56,271 nt of DNA from assembly GCA_964584935.1 (NCBI GenBank), contig CAZPBN010000017.1, positions 1-56,271 on the forward strand, given 5' to 3'. The notes below the pieces were generated by a model. That model worked only from the letters and a program-made list of their open reading frames with translations, ran no database searches and was not told the origin of the DNA. Below are positions 15,687 through 23,395 of the stretch, piece by piece. Within the stretch, counting starts at the first letter, position 1; every line of letters starts with the position of its first letter. A program made the position numbers and the translations under genes. Source of the stretch: CAZPBN01 sp964584935 (GTDB lineage Bacteria; Acidobacteriota; Aminicenantia; Aminicenantales; Aminicenantaceae).

Positions 15687-16142
15687 TCACTGTTTGAACA
15701 GTTCAAAATCAAAATTGACAGTTCCTAGAAAATGTTGAAATTCAATAATCCTGCCTTCCGGATCTTTAGCAAAAAAATGATAGATGTTGTATTTCGGATT
15801 TTTTTTTGGAGAGGAGGAAGCGATCTCTTTGAATTTGTTATAAGCCCTGTCGACATCTTTCTTTTTTTCAAAGAAAAAAGTTATGATTCCAGGAATATCG
15901 GCTTTATGACTTTGACAAAAGCCATATAGCATATTTCCAAATTTATAGATCTGGCAGCTTCCCTGATCAAGCCACAGAGAGCATCCGAGTTCATTGATAT
16001 AGAATTCATTTAATTCTGATAACTTGTTCGTATTGAAAAAAATGATTCCTCCTACTCCACCTTCTTTTTTCATTGTATTTTCTCCTGAATAAATGCTGAC
16101 TGCCAATAAAACAATCATCATAAATGGAAATATTCTTTTCAT
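15687..16142 (-). CDS. Secreted VOC/glyoxalase-fold protein
   Basis: The 151-residue product starts with a signal peptide (MKRIFPFMMIVLLAVSIYSG), then one or two beta-alpha-beta-beta-beta modules of the vicinal-oxygen-chelate superfamily: GGIIFFNTNKLSELNEFYINELG, GSCQIYKFG, ITFFFEKKKDVDRAY and HFFAKDPEGRIIEFQHF. The final D-P-E-G-R-I-I-E-F-Q block is characteristic, and the last Glu is the usual metal ligand. The family includes glyoxalases, dioxygenases and resistance proteins, so no reaction can be assigned. An exported VOC protein is less common than a cytoplasmic one. It lies 23 bp downstream of a MATE pump gene on the same strand and is probably co-transcribed. Confidence 0.72.
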   Translation of the reverse strand: MKRIFPFMMIVLLAVSIYSGENTMKKEGGVGGIIFFNTNKLSELNEFYINELGCSLWLDQGSCQIYKFGNMLYGFCQSHKADIPGIITFFFEKKKDVDRAYNKFKEIASSSPKKNPKYNIYHFFAKDPEGRIIEFQHFLGTVNFDFELFKQ

Positions 16143-16165
16143 TATTCCATTCTCCTTTTTTTATT

Positions 16166-17554
16166 TCAATCAGCCCTTTTAGGCTCTAGAGCAGCATGAT
16201 TAACGGTGTGCTTTCCCCAAGAGAATGTCACGATAGCAGCCAGAATATTGCCTGATATCAGTCCTAACCACACACCGGTTAATCCTAAATTGAAAGTGAT
16301 CCCTAATAAATAGGCTACAGGGACCTGTAAAATGATTGTTCTGAGTATGGTTACAATTAGTGACCTTTTTCCTTTCCCGATTCCCCTAAACATAGCTGAA
16401 GTCAACATTCCCATGGGAACTGTGGGATAAAAAACGCTCAAGATTTTTAAGAATGCAACCAAATCATCGAGAATACGGGCAGATTCTTCAGAATAGGTAA
16501 ATATGAAAGATATTTGTTTTGAAAATAAGACAACAAGGACAGCAACAGCTAATTCTATGACAATTCCAATCTTTATGGAATAAAAATAGGCTGTTTTGAG
16601 TTTATCTCTATCGCGTGCTCCGTAGGCGGCTCCTGTTACCGCCACAACTCCTGTCGCCATTCCCAGCAAAGGGATCACTCCCAGCATGATTATTCTCCAT
16701 CCACTTGTAAAAACGGCAACTCCATCTGTTCCCCCTGCTTCAATGACAATTTTGTTAAGGAAAATGATGGCAATGGACATGGATAACTGAGCGAGTGATG
16801 AAGGGATTCCTACTTCTAGTATTTCAGCTAAAATTTTTCTATTTATCTTAAAACCTTTAAATGTGGTATCAAGATAGGATTTTTTATCGATAAAAAGCCA
16901 GTAAAAAAATATAAGTGAAGAAACAGAGATGGATGTTACAGTTGCCCATGCTGCGCCTTTGACGCCCATTTTAAAGGTGTATATGAAAATTGGGTCCAGG
17001 ATGATATTTAATCCTGATCCGATGAGCAATCCATACATAGCCCGTTTTGCATCTCCCTCTCCTCTAAATAAAGCATTAGCAACTTGAGAAAACACAAGAA
17101 TCAAAGCCCCGCTAAAAATGATTCTTGCGTAGTCCGCTGCCATATTCCCGATATTCTCGTTTCCGCTCAAGGAAAGCATTATGTTTTTTAAAAATGGCAA
17201 GATAGGCACACTAATGAAAAGTCCTATTACGAGACCAATCAAAATTGTATGGGCGGCTGTGTTATCCGCATCTTTTTTGTTTCTTTCTCCTATCCTTCTT
17301 GAAACAGCTGAACTCCCTCCTACACCTAGTCCTGTTCCCAGTGCGATGATGATCAGAAAAAAAGGAAATATCAGTCCTATAGCGGCAAGTTCGTCAGCTC
17401 CCAGGCCAGCAACCCAAAATCCATCAGCCAGATTATAAACAGCCTGACAAAGCATGCCCAGCATCATGGGTGTGGAGATTTTTATGATTGCTTTTTTTGG
17501 ATTCCCTAAAAGGGTTCTAACTCCCTTTGTGATCTTGACATTTTGTTCTTCCAT
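16166..17554 (-). CDS. MATE-family efflux transporter
   Basis: The 462-residue protein shows the twelve hydrophobic segments and two-lobe repeat of MATE antiporters, which export drugs or metabolites using Na+ or H+ gradients. Family features are the N-terminal block ISTPMMLGMLCQAVYNLADGFWVAGLG, the GVGGSSAVSRRIGE turn after TM2, FRGEGDAKRAMYGLLIGSGLNIILDPIFIY in the first lobe and FRGIGKGKRSLIVTILRTIILQVPVAY in the second. The length is normal. No substrate can be deduced. It is followed closely by the exported VOC gene and preceded by a 188-bp gap with AT-rich sequence. Confidence 0.88.
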   Translation of the reverse strand: MEEQNVKITKGVRTLLGNPKKAIIKISTPMMLGMLCQAVYNLADGFWVAGLGADELAAIGLIFPFFLIIIALGTGLGVGGSSAVSRRIGERNKKDADNTAAHTILIGLVIGLFISVPILPFLKNIMLSLSGNENIGNMAADYARIIFSGALILVFSQVANALFRGEGDAKRAMYGLLIGSGLNIILDPIFIYTFKMGVKGAAWATVTSISVSSLIFFYWLFIDKKSYLDTTFKGFKINRKILAEILEVGIPSSLAQLSMSIAIIFLNKIVIEAGGTDGVAVFTSGWRIIMLGVIPLLGMATGVVAVTGAAYGARDRDKLKTAYFYSIKIGIVIELAVAVLVVLFSKQISFIFTYSEESARILDDLVAFLKILSVFYPTVPMGMLTSAMFRGIGKGKRSLIVTILRTIILQVPVAYLLGITFNLGLTGVWLGLISGNILAAIVTFSWGKHTVNHAALEPKRAD

Positions 17555-17742
17555 AAAAATATACCAGTTTTAATCCTGTAAGTTCTTCACTATAAACAAT
17601 ATTTATAAAAAATCCAACGAATCTTTTATGTTTTTTCCTTATGCTTTCATGAAGAGAAATCAGGGAGAGATAATATAATGATGATAAAACTGGAATTTTA
17701 TTTAAAAATTAAGAAACAAATATAAAGGAGGGATATTTTAAA

Positions 17743-18195
17743 TTAGCGGATCCTCTTCTTCAATTCTGCCCTCATCTCTCGTTCTCTGTCCCTTTCTTTA
17801 ATAGCCTCTTTTTTTTGATAAATCTTTTTTCCTTTTCCAAGAGATATTTCCACTTTGATTTTTCCTATATCATTTATATAAAATTTTGTTGGTATCAAAG
17901 TGAGACCTTTGTCCCGTATTTTACCTGTCAACCGTTTGATTTCACGGCGGTGCAGAAGGAGCTTTCTTTTTCTTAGTGGATCATGGTTAAAGCGGTTTGC
18001 TGCTTCGTAGGGGCTGATGTGGCAATTAATCAGAAAAACTTCTCCATCCTGGATTTCCGCATAACTTTCTTTGAGGCTTAGCCGTCCCTCTCTGATTGAT
18101 TTGACTTCACTGCCTAACAGAGAAATTCCGGCTTCGTAGTTTTCCAGGATTTCATAATTGAAAAATGCCTTTTTATTTTTAGCAATGACTTTCAT
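17743..18195 (-). CDS. smpB: SsrA-binding protein SmpB
   Basis: The 150-residue protein is SmpB, which binds tmRNA and carries it to stalled ribosomes for trans-translation. The N-terminal NKKAFFNYEILENYEAGI with LLGSEVKSIREGRLSLKESY, the central LINCHISPYEAANRFNHDP-type block and LIPTKFYINDIGKIKVEISLGKGKK are all canonical, and the basic tail (YQKKEAIKERDREREM) inserts into the decoding centre. Length is standard. The tmRNA gene ssrA was not found in the window. It is on the minus strand, 98 bp downstream of the carD-like gene. Confidence 0.95.
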   Translation of the reverse strand: MKVIAKNKKAFFNYEILENYEAGISLLGSEVKSIREGRLSLKESYAEIQDGEVFLINCHISPYEAANRFNHDPLRKRKLLLHRREIKRLTGKIRDKGLTLIPTKFYINDIGKIKVEISLGKGKKIYQKKEAIKERDREREMRAELKKRIR

Positions 18196-18293
18196 AAATT
18201 AACTCTCTATCAGTTGTTTTTGAATAAAATAGAGGCTTAAATCAATAAGAGCAAAGGAGAAAATAGATCAATGGGTCAGGGTTCAAGTTGTGA

Positions 18294-18794
18294 TCAGATA
18301 TCTTTATAACAAAATGATAAATTCTCAAACATCTTTTCTTCGATTTCTCCAGCTGGCATTGAGGAAACTTTAGATATTTCAGATATGAGTAGTTCTTTGG
18401 CTTTATCCATCATTTTTTTCTCACGAAAAGAAAGAGGTTTGATTAAACTTAAATAAAAGAGACTTTTTAAAACAACCGCCATATCTTTAATCAACCCGGA
18501 TTTCATAAGATCCGAATGTTCTTTATATCTTCCCTTCCAATTCATAGAGACATCGACTTCCCCGTTCTTCATAAAATCAAACACTCTTTTTGCTTTTTCC
18601 AAAGAAATGGGTTTTCTTACTCCAATTTCTTTTGCTGTTAAAGCGGGGACCAAAACTAAGGTGTTATTAGAAGAAATTCTAATATAAAAAATTTTTTCTT
18701 TCTCCCCATTGAAATTCTCTTCCTGAATGTCTTCGATAATTCCCAGCCCCTGATTGGGATAAAATACGCTATCTCCAATCTTTAACGAATTCAT
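18294..18794 (-). CDS. carD: CarD/CdnL-family transcription regulator
   Basis: The 166-residue protein fits CarD/CdnL, which binds the RNA polymerase beta subunit through an N-terminal Tudor-like domain and stabilises promoter open complexes. Residues 1-60 carry the family start (IGDSVFYPNQGLGIIEDIQ, then FYIRISSNNTLVLVPA), and the helical DNA-contacting C-terminal half includes AKRVFDFMKNG and the tryptophan in MNWKGRYKEHSDLMKSG. Length is typical of CdnL. It is a stand-alone gene between smpB and the HD-GYP gene, with AT-rich sequence upstream suited to a promoter. Confidence 0.88.
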   Translation of the reverse strand: MNSLKIGDSVFYPNQGLGIIEDIQEENFNGEKEKIFYIRISSNNTLVLVPALTAKEIGVRKPISLEKAKRVFDFMKNGEVDVSMNWKGRYKEHSDLMKSGLIKDMAVVLKSLFYLSLIKPLSFREKKMMDKAKELLISEISKVSSMPAGEIEEKMFENLSFCYKDI

Positions 18795-18939
18795 CGTTTT
18801 ATATTATAGTTAAGAATATAATTATAGTCAAACTCACAATACTTGATTTTATCAAAAAGTGATAGGGTTGTATAGATTTATATTTCATCCATTGGATGAT
18901 GCCACAGCTAATCGTTTCAATCATTGCAGTCATCATATA

Positions 18940-20445
18940 TTAATATATATGAGTCATTTCATTATTAACTTTATTAACTTTTTCATTGTCTTCAGTTAAA
19001 AAATAATCAGTGACATTAATGCCGTATATTTTCGGGTTTAAAGATTTGTGAATGGACTGTTTAAAATTGTTTGTTTGGGGATCCTTTTCTCTTAAATCAA
19101 CAATAGCTCCATCTATTTTGTTTCCTTCGTTATCTGAAATAATTTTTACCTTGGGTCTGGTGGAGAATTCCTTTTCGTGGAATATCTCTATTACGATACC
19201 GATTTCACCTGAATCAAGAATCACAACATCACCAATGGGATAAATGCCAATCATTTCAATAAATATTTTTACCAGAAGAGGATCAAATTCTGAATTGCGT
19301 TTTTCATACAAAAGATTCAATGCATTGCTTTTTGTGAAAGCTTCAGTTCTATAGGTTCTATAAGTGGTGATGGCGTCAAAAAAATCGCACACTTTAACTA
19401 TTTTACTGTATAAGTTAATAGAGTCTTTTTTCCAGAGTTGTGGATATCCATTGAGGTCATTCCAGATATGATGTTCAAACGCGACATGAAGCGCTCTTAC
19501 AGGAATTGAACTTTCTTCACTCATATGAATCAATTTTTCAGCTCCGTAAATACTGTGTTTTTCAATCATTTTTCTTTCTTCATATGTCAATTGAGTTTTT
19601 TTCCCTAGAATTTCCTTGGGAATATCTAGTTTGCCAATATCATGGAAAAAGGCGCATAGGGCCAGTTCCAGTAATTCATTCTTATCCAATCCCAATCGTC
19701 TTCCCAAACAGATAGAAAGAATACAAACGTTGACTGAATGGTTGAGTTCGTACTCATTGAAGTTCTTTATATTTATAAGACCAATCAGGAAGGTCTCATC
19801 CTCAATGGTTAAATCAATCAAGGATTGCATTAATTTCCGGGTGGTTTTGAGACGGATGACTTTGTTTTGTTTTTCTTTTTCGAATATTTCATCTAAGTGA
19901 GTGATGCTTTTAAAGAACACTTGCTTGGCATATTTTCTGAGTTGAGCCTTTTCTTTAATGGCAAATATTCCGAAAGGATGAACTTCCTCAATAGATACAT
20001 GTTTGATATTCTCTTTGTCTAATTCCAATTTTGCGAAGTAAAACGGGTCATCTTTATCTATTTTGACTTTTGATAAGAGATTTATAAATCGTTTCAATTC
20101 TTTTTCACTCAAACCGTTCTTGAATATGATAGTGCCGATTCCTCTTTTTTTCAGTTCTTCAGATAAAAACCTTAGGTTGTGATAGTTGAAAAAAACAAAT
20201 TTGATTCTGACTGAATTAAAATAAAAAGTGCCTTCGTGTTGCCGTATAACAGCTTCCCCTTCACTATTAATGATTTCATTTAGGAGTTTAAAAAGTAGGC
20301 TTGTCTGTCTTAAATAAGTGATGTTGTTCGAGTCATAGAGCTGGCTTATTTTAAGAGCGGCAGAAAACCTGACAATGATTTCCTCAATATTTTTAGAGAA
20401 TGCCAGTTCTTTAGGCAAGTGACTCTTCTTGGTATCTTTATCCAT
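18940..20445 (-). CDS. HD-GYP c-di-GMP phosphodiesterase-like protein
   Basis: Residues about 210-380 of this 501-residue protein form an HD-GYP domain: FFHDIGKLDIP with H268-D269, KHSIYGAEKL, the HH pair near 325 and NGYP near 332, then VCDFFDAITTYRTYR. These residues support a metal-dependent phosphodiesterase acting on cyclic di-GMP. The N-terminal part (about 20-125) shares a pattern with the upstream HEAT-repeat protein, including a strand pair, then a G-x-x-x-x-x-F/Y-x-N-G-L-x-E-x-E-L-K block, and is probably a common sensory or scaffold module. The tail (about 390-480) carries a small beta-domain. Genes are 22 bp apart and co-transcribed. Confidence 0.85.
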   Translation of the reverse strand: MDKDTKKSHLPKELAFSKNIEEIIVRFSAALKISQLYDSNNITYLRQTSLLFKLLNEIINSEGEAVIRQHEGTFYFNSVRIKFVFFNYHNLRFLSEELKKRGIGTIIFKNGLSEKELKRFINLLSKVKIDKDDPFYFAKLELDKENIKHVSIEEVHPFGIFAIKEKAQLRKYAKQVFFKSITHLDEIFEKEKQNKVIRLKTTRKLMQSLIDLTIEDETFLIGLINIKNFNEYELNHSVNVCILSICLGRRLGLDKNELLELALCAFFHDIGKLDIPKEILGKKTQLTYEERKMIEKHSIYGAEKLIHMSEESSIPVRALHVAFEHHIWNDLNGYPQLWKKDSINLYSKIVKVCDFFDAITTYRTYRTEAFTKSNALNLLYEKRNSEFDPLLVKIFIEMIGIYPIGDVVILDSGEIGIVIEIFHEKEFSTRPKVKIISDNEGNKIDGAIVDLREKDPQTNNFKQSIHKSLNPKIYGINVTDYFLTEDNEKVNKVNNEMTHIY

Positions 20446-20466
20446 AATTTATCTTAACAATTCAAA

Positions 20467-22257
20467 TCATAGGATTGTATTTTTCTCTGGAATTGATAAT
20501 GAGGTTAGAGCTTGTTGGCATGCTTTTCTTACTTTTTTGTTTTTAATATTGGCTCCTTCTGTAAGTATTTCTATTGCTTCGGGAGTTGCCAATGCTTTTA
20601 GAACATCAATCACACAAAACTGGGTTTTTATCTGTTTAAGGGAGAATAGGCTCCTTCGTTCTTTTAAAATTTGATATAAAAATTCATAAGCTTCAATTAA
20701 GTGTGTTTTACCTAAGAATCCTAGAATAGCTTTTTTTTCGGAATCACTTTTTCTTTTAAAATATTTTCTGAGGACATGGTTTTTTACGATAGTAAATAAT
20801 TCCTTATCTCCAAAATATTTGAGATTTTTAAAGGATTCAGTACGGATATCAGCATCACTGCTCTCAAGAAATTTTAGAAGCATTTTATTTAAAGATTTAT
20901 CATTGGTTTTTCCTAAAGACTTAATGAGGCCTAAACGGAATGACTTGTTATCGCTTTGGGCTAATTCTTTTATAAAAGGAGCAATTTTTTCATCTTGGTT
21001 TTTCACTATGATAGAAATCAATTCATGCAAAAATGGTTCTTTGTAGGAATGCATATTATGGATGATATAATCGGTATAGAGAGGAACTATTTGATTGAGG
21101 AATTGAATTATTTTTTTTCGCATAATACTTTCTGTTACTTCTTCATAAATTTGGTTGATGAAAAATAAAATTTCGGGGCCAAGAGACATGAGGTATTCAA
21201 ATAAGGCATCGATGTTTTTAATATCTTTAGTGAGAAATATTTTCTTTAGTTCAATCTGCGATTGTTTATTTTTTGCGTTATTTATAAACTCTCTGAGGAG
21301 ATTTTCCTTTTCTTTATGAGTGCCCTCTGATTTTTTAACAAGCTCTTTGGTATTATTGATGATGATGGTGGCATAAGAAAAATCCAATTCATTTATAACT
21401 TCTTCAAGGCATTGTTCAAGTACCTTTATGTTAGATAAGAAATGTTCATATCTATTTTCCAAATTAAGAATTTCAAAAATCAGGGAGATGAGTTCTGATA
21501 ATTGAGAAGTCTTTCGATTTTCGGCAATCATTTTGTTCAATCTGTTTGCTTCTTCTTCAGTAAGAACAGGAGCTTCTTCCGTTTGTTTTAAAAGCTCATG
21601 ATAATTTTTCTTGCTTTCTTCCTTCTTCAATTCTTCTTCTACTTTAGGGAATGGAGATGAGGTTTTATTGACATCATCTGATTTCTGGGGCTGGTCTTCT
21701 GGTTTTATTGGTATTTTCCCTTTAATTAGTTTGCTTGTGTCTGGCTTTATTAACTTAACATTTTCTTCAATGCTTCCTATTTCTGTATCAATATAGTCAT
21801 CTAAAGCGAAATAACCAATATGGGGGAATTTTTTTTCCCATAGGGAACTAACCATATCACTGTCTTTAGCAGTTGATTCTGTGTTTAATTTTATTACTTC
21901 TAAAAAATCCTTCAACTCATTTTCTTCCAATCCATTATAGAAATAGAGTTTACGAATCCCATCTTTATGAAAGTAAAAAGGAAGGTTTTTTTCCTTTTCA
22001 TCTTTTTGTTTGACTGGTTCTCCTTCAAACAAAAAGTGTGTCTTTTTAACTTCTAGAATTAGGGATTCGTTTTTTTGAAGGAATTCAAATAAATTGTTTT
22101 TGAAAAAATTAAAAAAATCAGACACATAAGGGTTTTCACCTGGATAGAATTTCAATGTGCTGACAGCTTTTTCAAAACCCCGAATGATATTTTCTACGTC
22201 TTTAATATCGTCTTTACGTTTAGAAGAGAATGGTTTCTCGGATTGAGTTTTATTCAT
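20467..22257 (-). CDS. HEAT-repeat protein paired with HD-GYP
   Basis: The 596-residue protein has an N-terminal module (about 25-130) ending in IRKLYFYNGLEENELKDFLE that resembles the N terminus of the downstream HD-GYP protein. A charged linker follows to about residue 235, then a long helical region. The C-terminal third (about 400-590) has HEAT-like repeats: SFRLGLIKSLGKTNDKSLNKMLL, AD-I-R-T-E-S-F-K-N-L-K and KVRKACQQAL are typical units. No catalytic residues are seen. It is likely a cytoplasmic scaffold working with the HD-GYP partner. It is the first gene of the leftward unit, facing away from rpmH. Confidence 0.7.
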   Translation of the reverse strand: MNKTQSEKPFSSKRKDDIKDVENIIRGFEKAVSTLKFYPGENPYVSDFFNFFKNNLFEFLQKNESLILEVKKTHFLFEGEPVKQKDEKEKNLPFYFHKDGIRKLYFYNGLEENELKDFLEVIKLNTESTAKDSDMVSSLWEKKFPHIGYFALDDYIDTEIGSIEENVKLIKPDTSKLIKGKIPIKPEDQPQKSDDVNKTSSPFPKVEEELKKEESKKNYHELLKQTEEAPVLTEEEANRLNKMIAENRKTSQLSELISLIFEILNLENRYEHFLSNIKVLEQCLEEVINELDFSYATIIINNTKELVKKSEGTHKEKENLLREFINNAKNKQSQIELKKIFLTKDIKNIDALFEYLMSLGPEILFFINQIYEEVTESIMRKKIIQFLNQIVPLYTDYIIHNMHSYKEPFLHELISIIVKNQDEKIAPFIKELAQSDNKSFRLGLIKSLGKTNDKSLNKMLLKFLESSDADIRTESFKNLKYFGDKELFTIVKNHVLRKYFKRKSDSEKKAILGFLGKTHLIEAYEFLYQILKERRSLFSLKQIKTQFCVIDVLKALATPEAIEILTEGANIKNKKVRKACQQALTSLSIPEKNTIL

Positions 22258-22686
22258 TTTCAGCTAAAGAATCTGTAATAGATTATAACTATTATAATAA
22301 AAAATATATGGAAATAAAAACCCTTTAATTAAAATATTTTCTCTTTTATAAAAAATTATTTTATTCCCAATTTGAATAATGGTCAACATATGTTTTAAAT
22401 AAAATGTATATGGTGCGGCAAAAAATAATGATATCATCAGTGTTCATGAATAGTAAAGATCCGTCCAGACGTTGATTGGATGCTTTGCTGTTTTCAAAAA
22501 TTAATGATATGTGAATTAGGGTGGCATATTTATTTTTACTAGTGATACTCATGTATATTGAAAAAATGTTACCAATAATGAGAAATTCTCAAATCTTCCT
22601 GAAAAAAAATAATTGTTCTTCCTTGACAGATAAGCTTAGGTTTATTACCATACTTTTCTTAATCCTTATTATGCAGAGAAGAACAA
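22258..22686. other. AT-rich divergence point upstream of rpmH
   Basis: This 429-bp region separates leftward and rightward gene blocks. It is strongly AT-rich, with runs of A/T at 22310-22370 and a 10-bp palindrome ATGATATCAT at 22428-22437. No dnaA is adjacent and no good DnaA box was found; TTATTCCCA at 22370-22378 has one mismatch to TTATNCACA. A small frame at 22521-22712 looks spurious. The rpmH promoter lies at its right end. Confidence 0.4.
22623..22651 (+). promoter_or_regulatory. Candidate sigma70-type promoter for rpmH operon
   Basis: A perfect TTGACA (22623-22628) is followed after 17 bp by TACCAT (22646-22651), with four of six matches to TATAAT. It lies 36 bp before the rpmH start and would drive rpmH-rnpA-yidD-yidC-jag. 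Position and -35 quality make it the best promoter in the window. Confidence 0.55.
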
Positions 22687-22821
22687 ATGAAGAGAACTTT
22701 TCAACCAAATAACAGAAAGAGAAAAAAAAACCATGGTTTTCTTTCAAGAATGAAGACCGTAGGTGGTCGACGGATTATTCGTCATAGAAGATTAAAAGGA
22801 AGAAAGCGTCTTTCAGCTTAA
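22687..22821 (+). CDS. rpmH: 50S ribosomal protein L34
   Basis: The 44-residue protein is L34: MKRTFQPNNRKRKKNHGFLS followed by RMKTVGGRRIIRHRRLKGRK and RLSA. The start and the very basic composition are diagnostic, and the length is the family norm. It was not long enough to be picked up by ORF length alone. Its TAA stop overlaps the rnpA ATG (TAATG), giving translational coupling, and it heads the classic rpmH-rnpA-yidD-yidC-jag-mnmE-mnmG cluster. dnaA, often found upstream of rpmH, is absent from this position. Confidence 0.97.
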   Translation: MKRTFQPNNRKRKKNHGFLSRMKTVGGRRIIRHRRLKGRKRLSA

Positions 22822-23177
22822 TGGAAGAATCCTTTAGATCCCATGAAAGGATAAAAAAAAAACAGGAGTTTTTATTCCTGTATAAAAAGGGCTTGCGATA
22901 TAGAGGAAATTATTTAAAGATTATTTATTTTCCTAATGAGCTCGAGCATTCAAGAGCAGGGATTGTTGTGGGGAAGAAAATAGGAAATGCTTCTAGAAGA
23001 AATTATATTAAGAGAATCATGAGGGCATTATTTCGCAGGAATAAAAATTTATTGAACAAAAATATAGATGTTCTTTTAATCCCTGAGAAAAATATTCATA
23101 ATGCATCTTGGTCATTGCTTCAAAAAGAATATAAACAGGCTCTGGAATTCATTTTTAATAAAGATTTATCCTTATGA
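22821..23177 (+). CDS. rnpA: Ribonuclease P protein component
   Basis: The 118-residue basic protein is the RNase P protein subunit, which helps the catalytic RNA recognise pre-tRNA leaders. Characteristic segments are RIKKKQEFLFLYKKGLRYRGNY, then RAGIVVGKKIGNASRRNYIKRIMRALFR, the RNR motif region with conserved R-x-x-x-K-R-x-x-R. Length and position right after rpmH are normal. The start shares a base with the rpmH stop. The RNase P RNA gene was not seen in the window. Confidence 0.94.
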   Translation: MEESFRSHERIKKKQEFLFLYKKGLRYRGNYLKIIYFPNELEHSRAGIVVGKKIGNASRRNYIKRIMRALFRRNKNLLNKNIDVLLIPEKNIHNASWSLLQKEYKQALEFIFNKDLSL

Positions 23178-23383
23178 AACAGATTGTATTATTTCTGATT
23201 AGAGTTTACAAAACGACTCTATCTCCTCTACTAGGACAAAACTGTCGCTTTTATCCATCCTGCTCGGATTACACATATGGAGCCATTAAGAAACATGGGT
23301 TACTCAAAGGAATATTTTTAGCAGTTAAAAGGATTCTTAAATGTCACCCATTCCATCCCGGTGGAATTGATTTGATACCGTAA
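23174..23383 (+). CDS. yidD: Membrane protein insertion efficiency factor YidD
   Basis: The 69-residue protein matches YidD: the amphipathic N terminus IVLFLIRVYKTTLSPLLG, then CRFYPSCSDYTYGAIKKHG and KRILKCHPFHPGGIDLIP with three conserved cysteines. It aids YidC-mediated insertion of inner-membrane proteins. Its ATG overlaps the rnpA stop by 4 bp, and yidC begins 12 bp later, the usual order. Confidence 0.95.
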   Translation: MKQIVLFLIRVYKTTLSPLLGQNCRFYPSCSDYTYGAIKKHGLLKGIFLAVKRILKCHPFHPGGIDLIP

Positions 23384-23395
23384 GAGGTTGTACAA

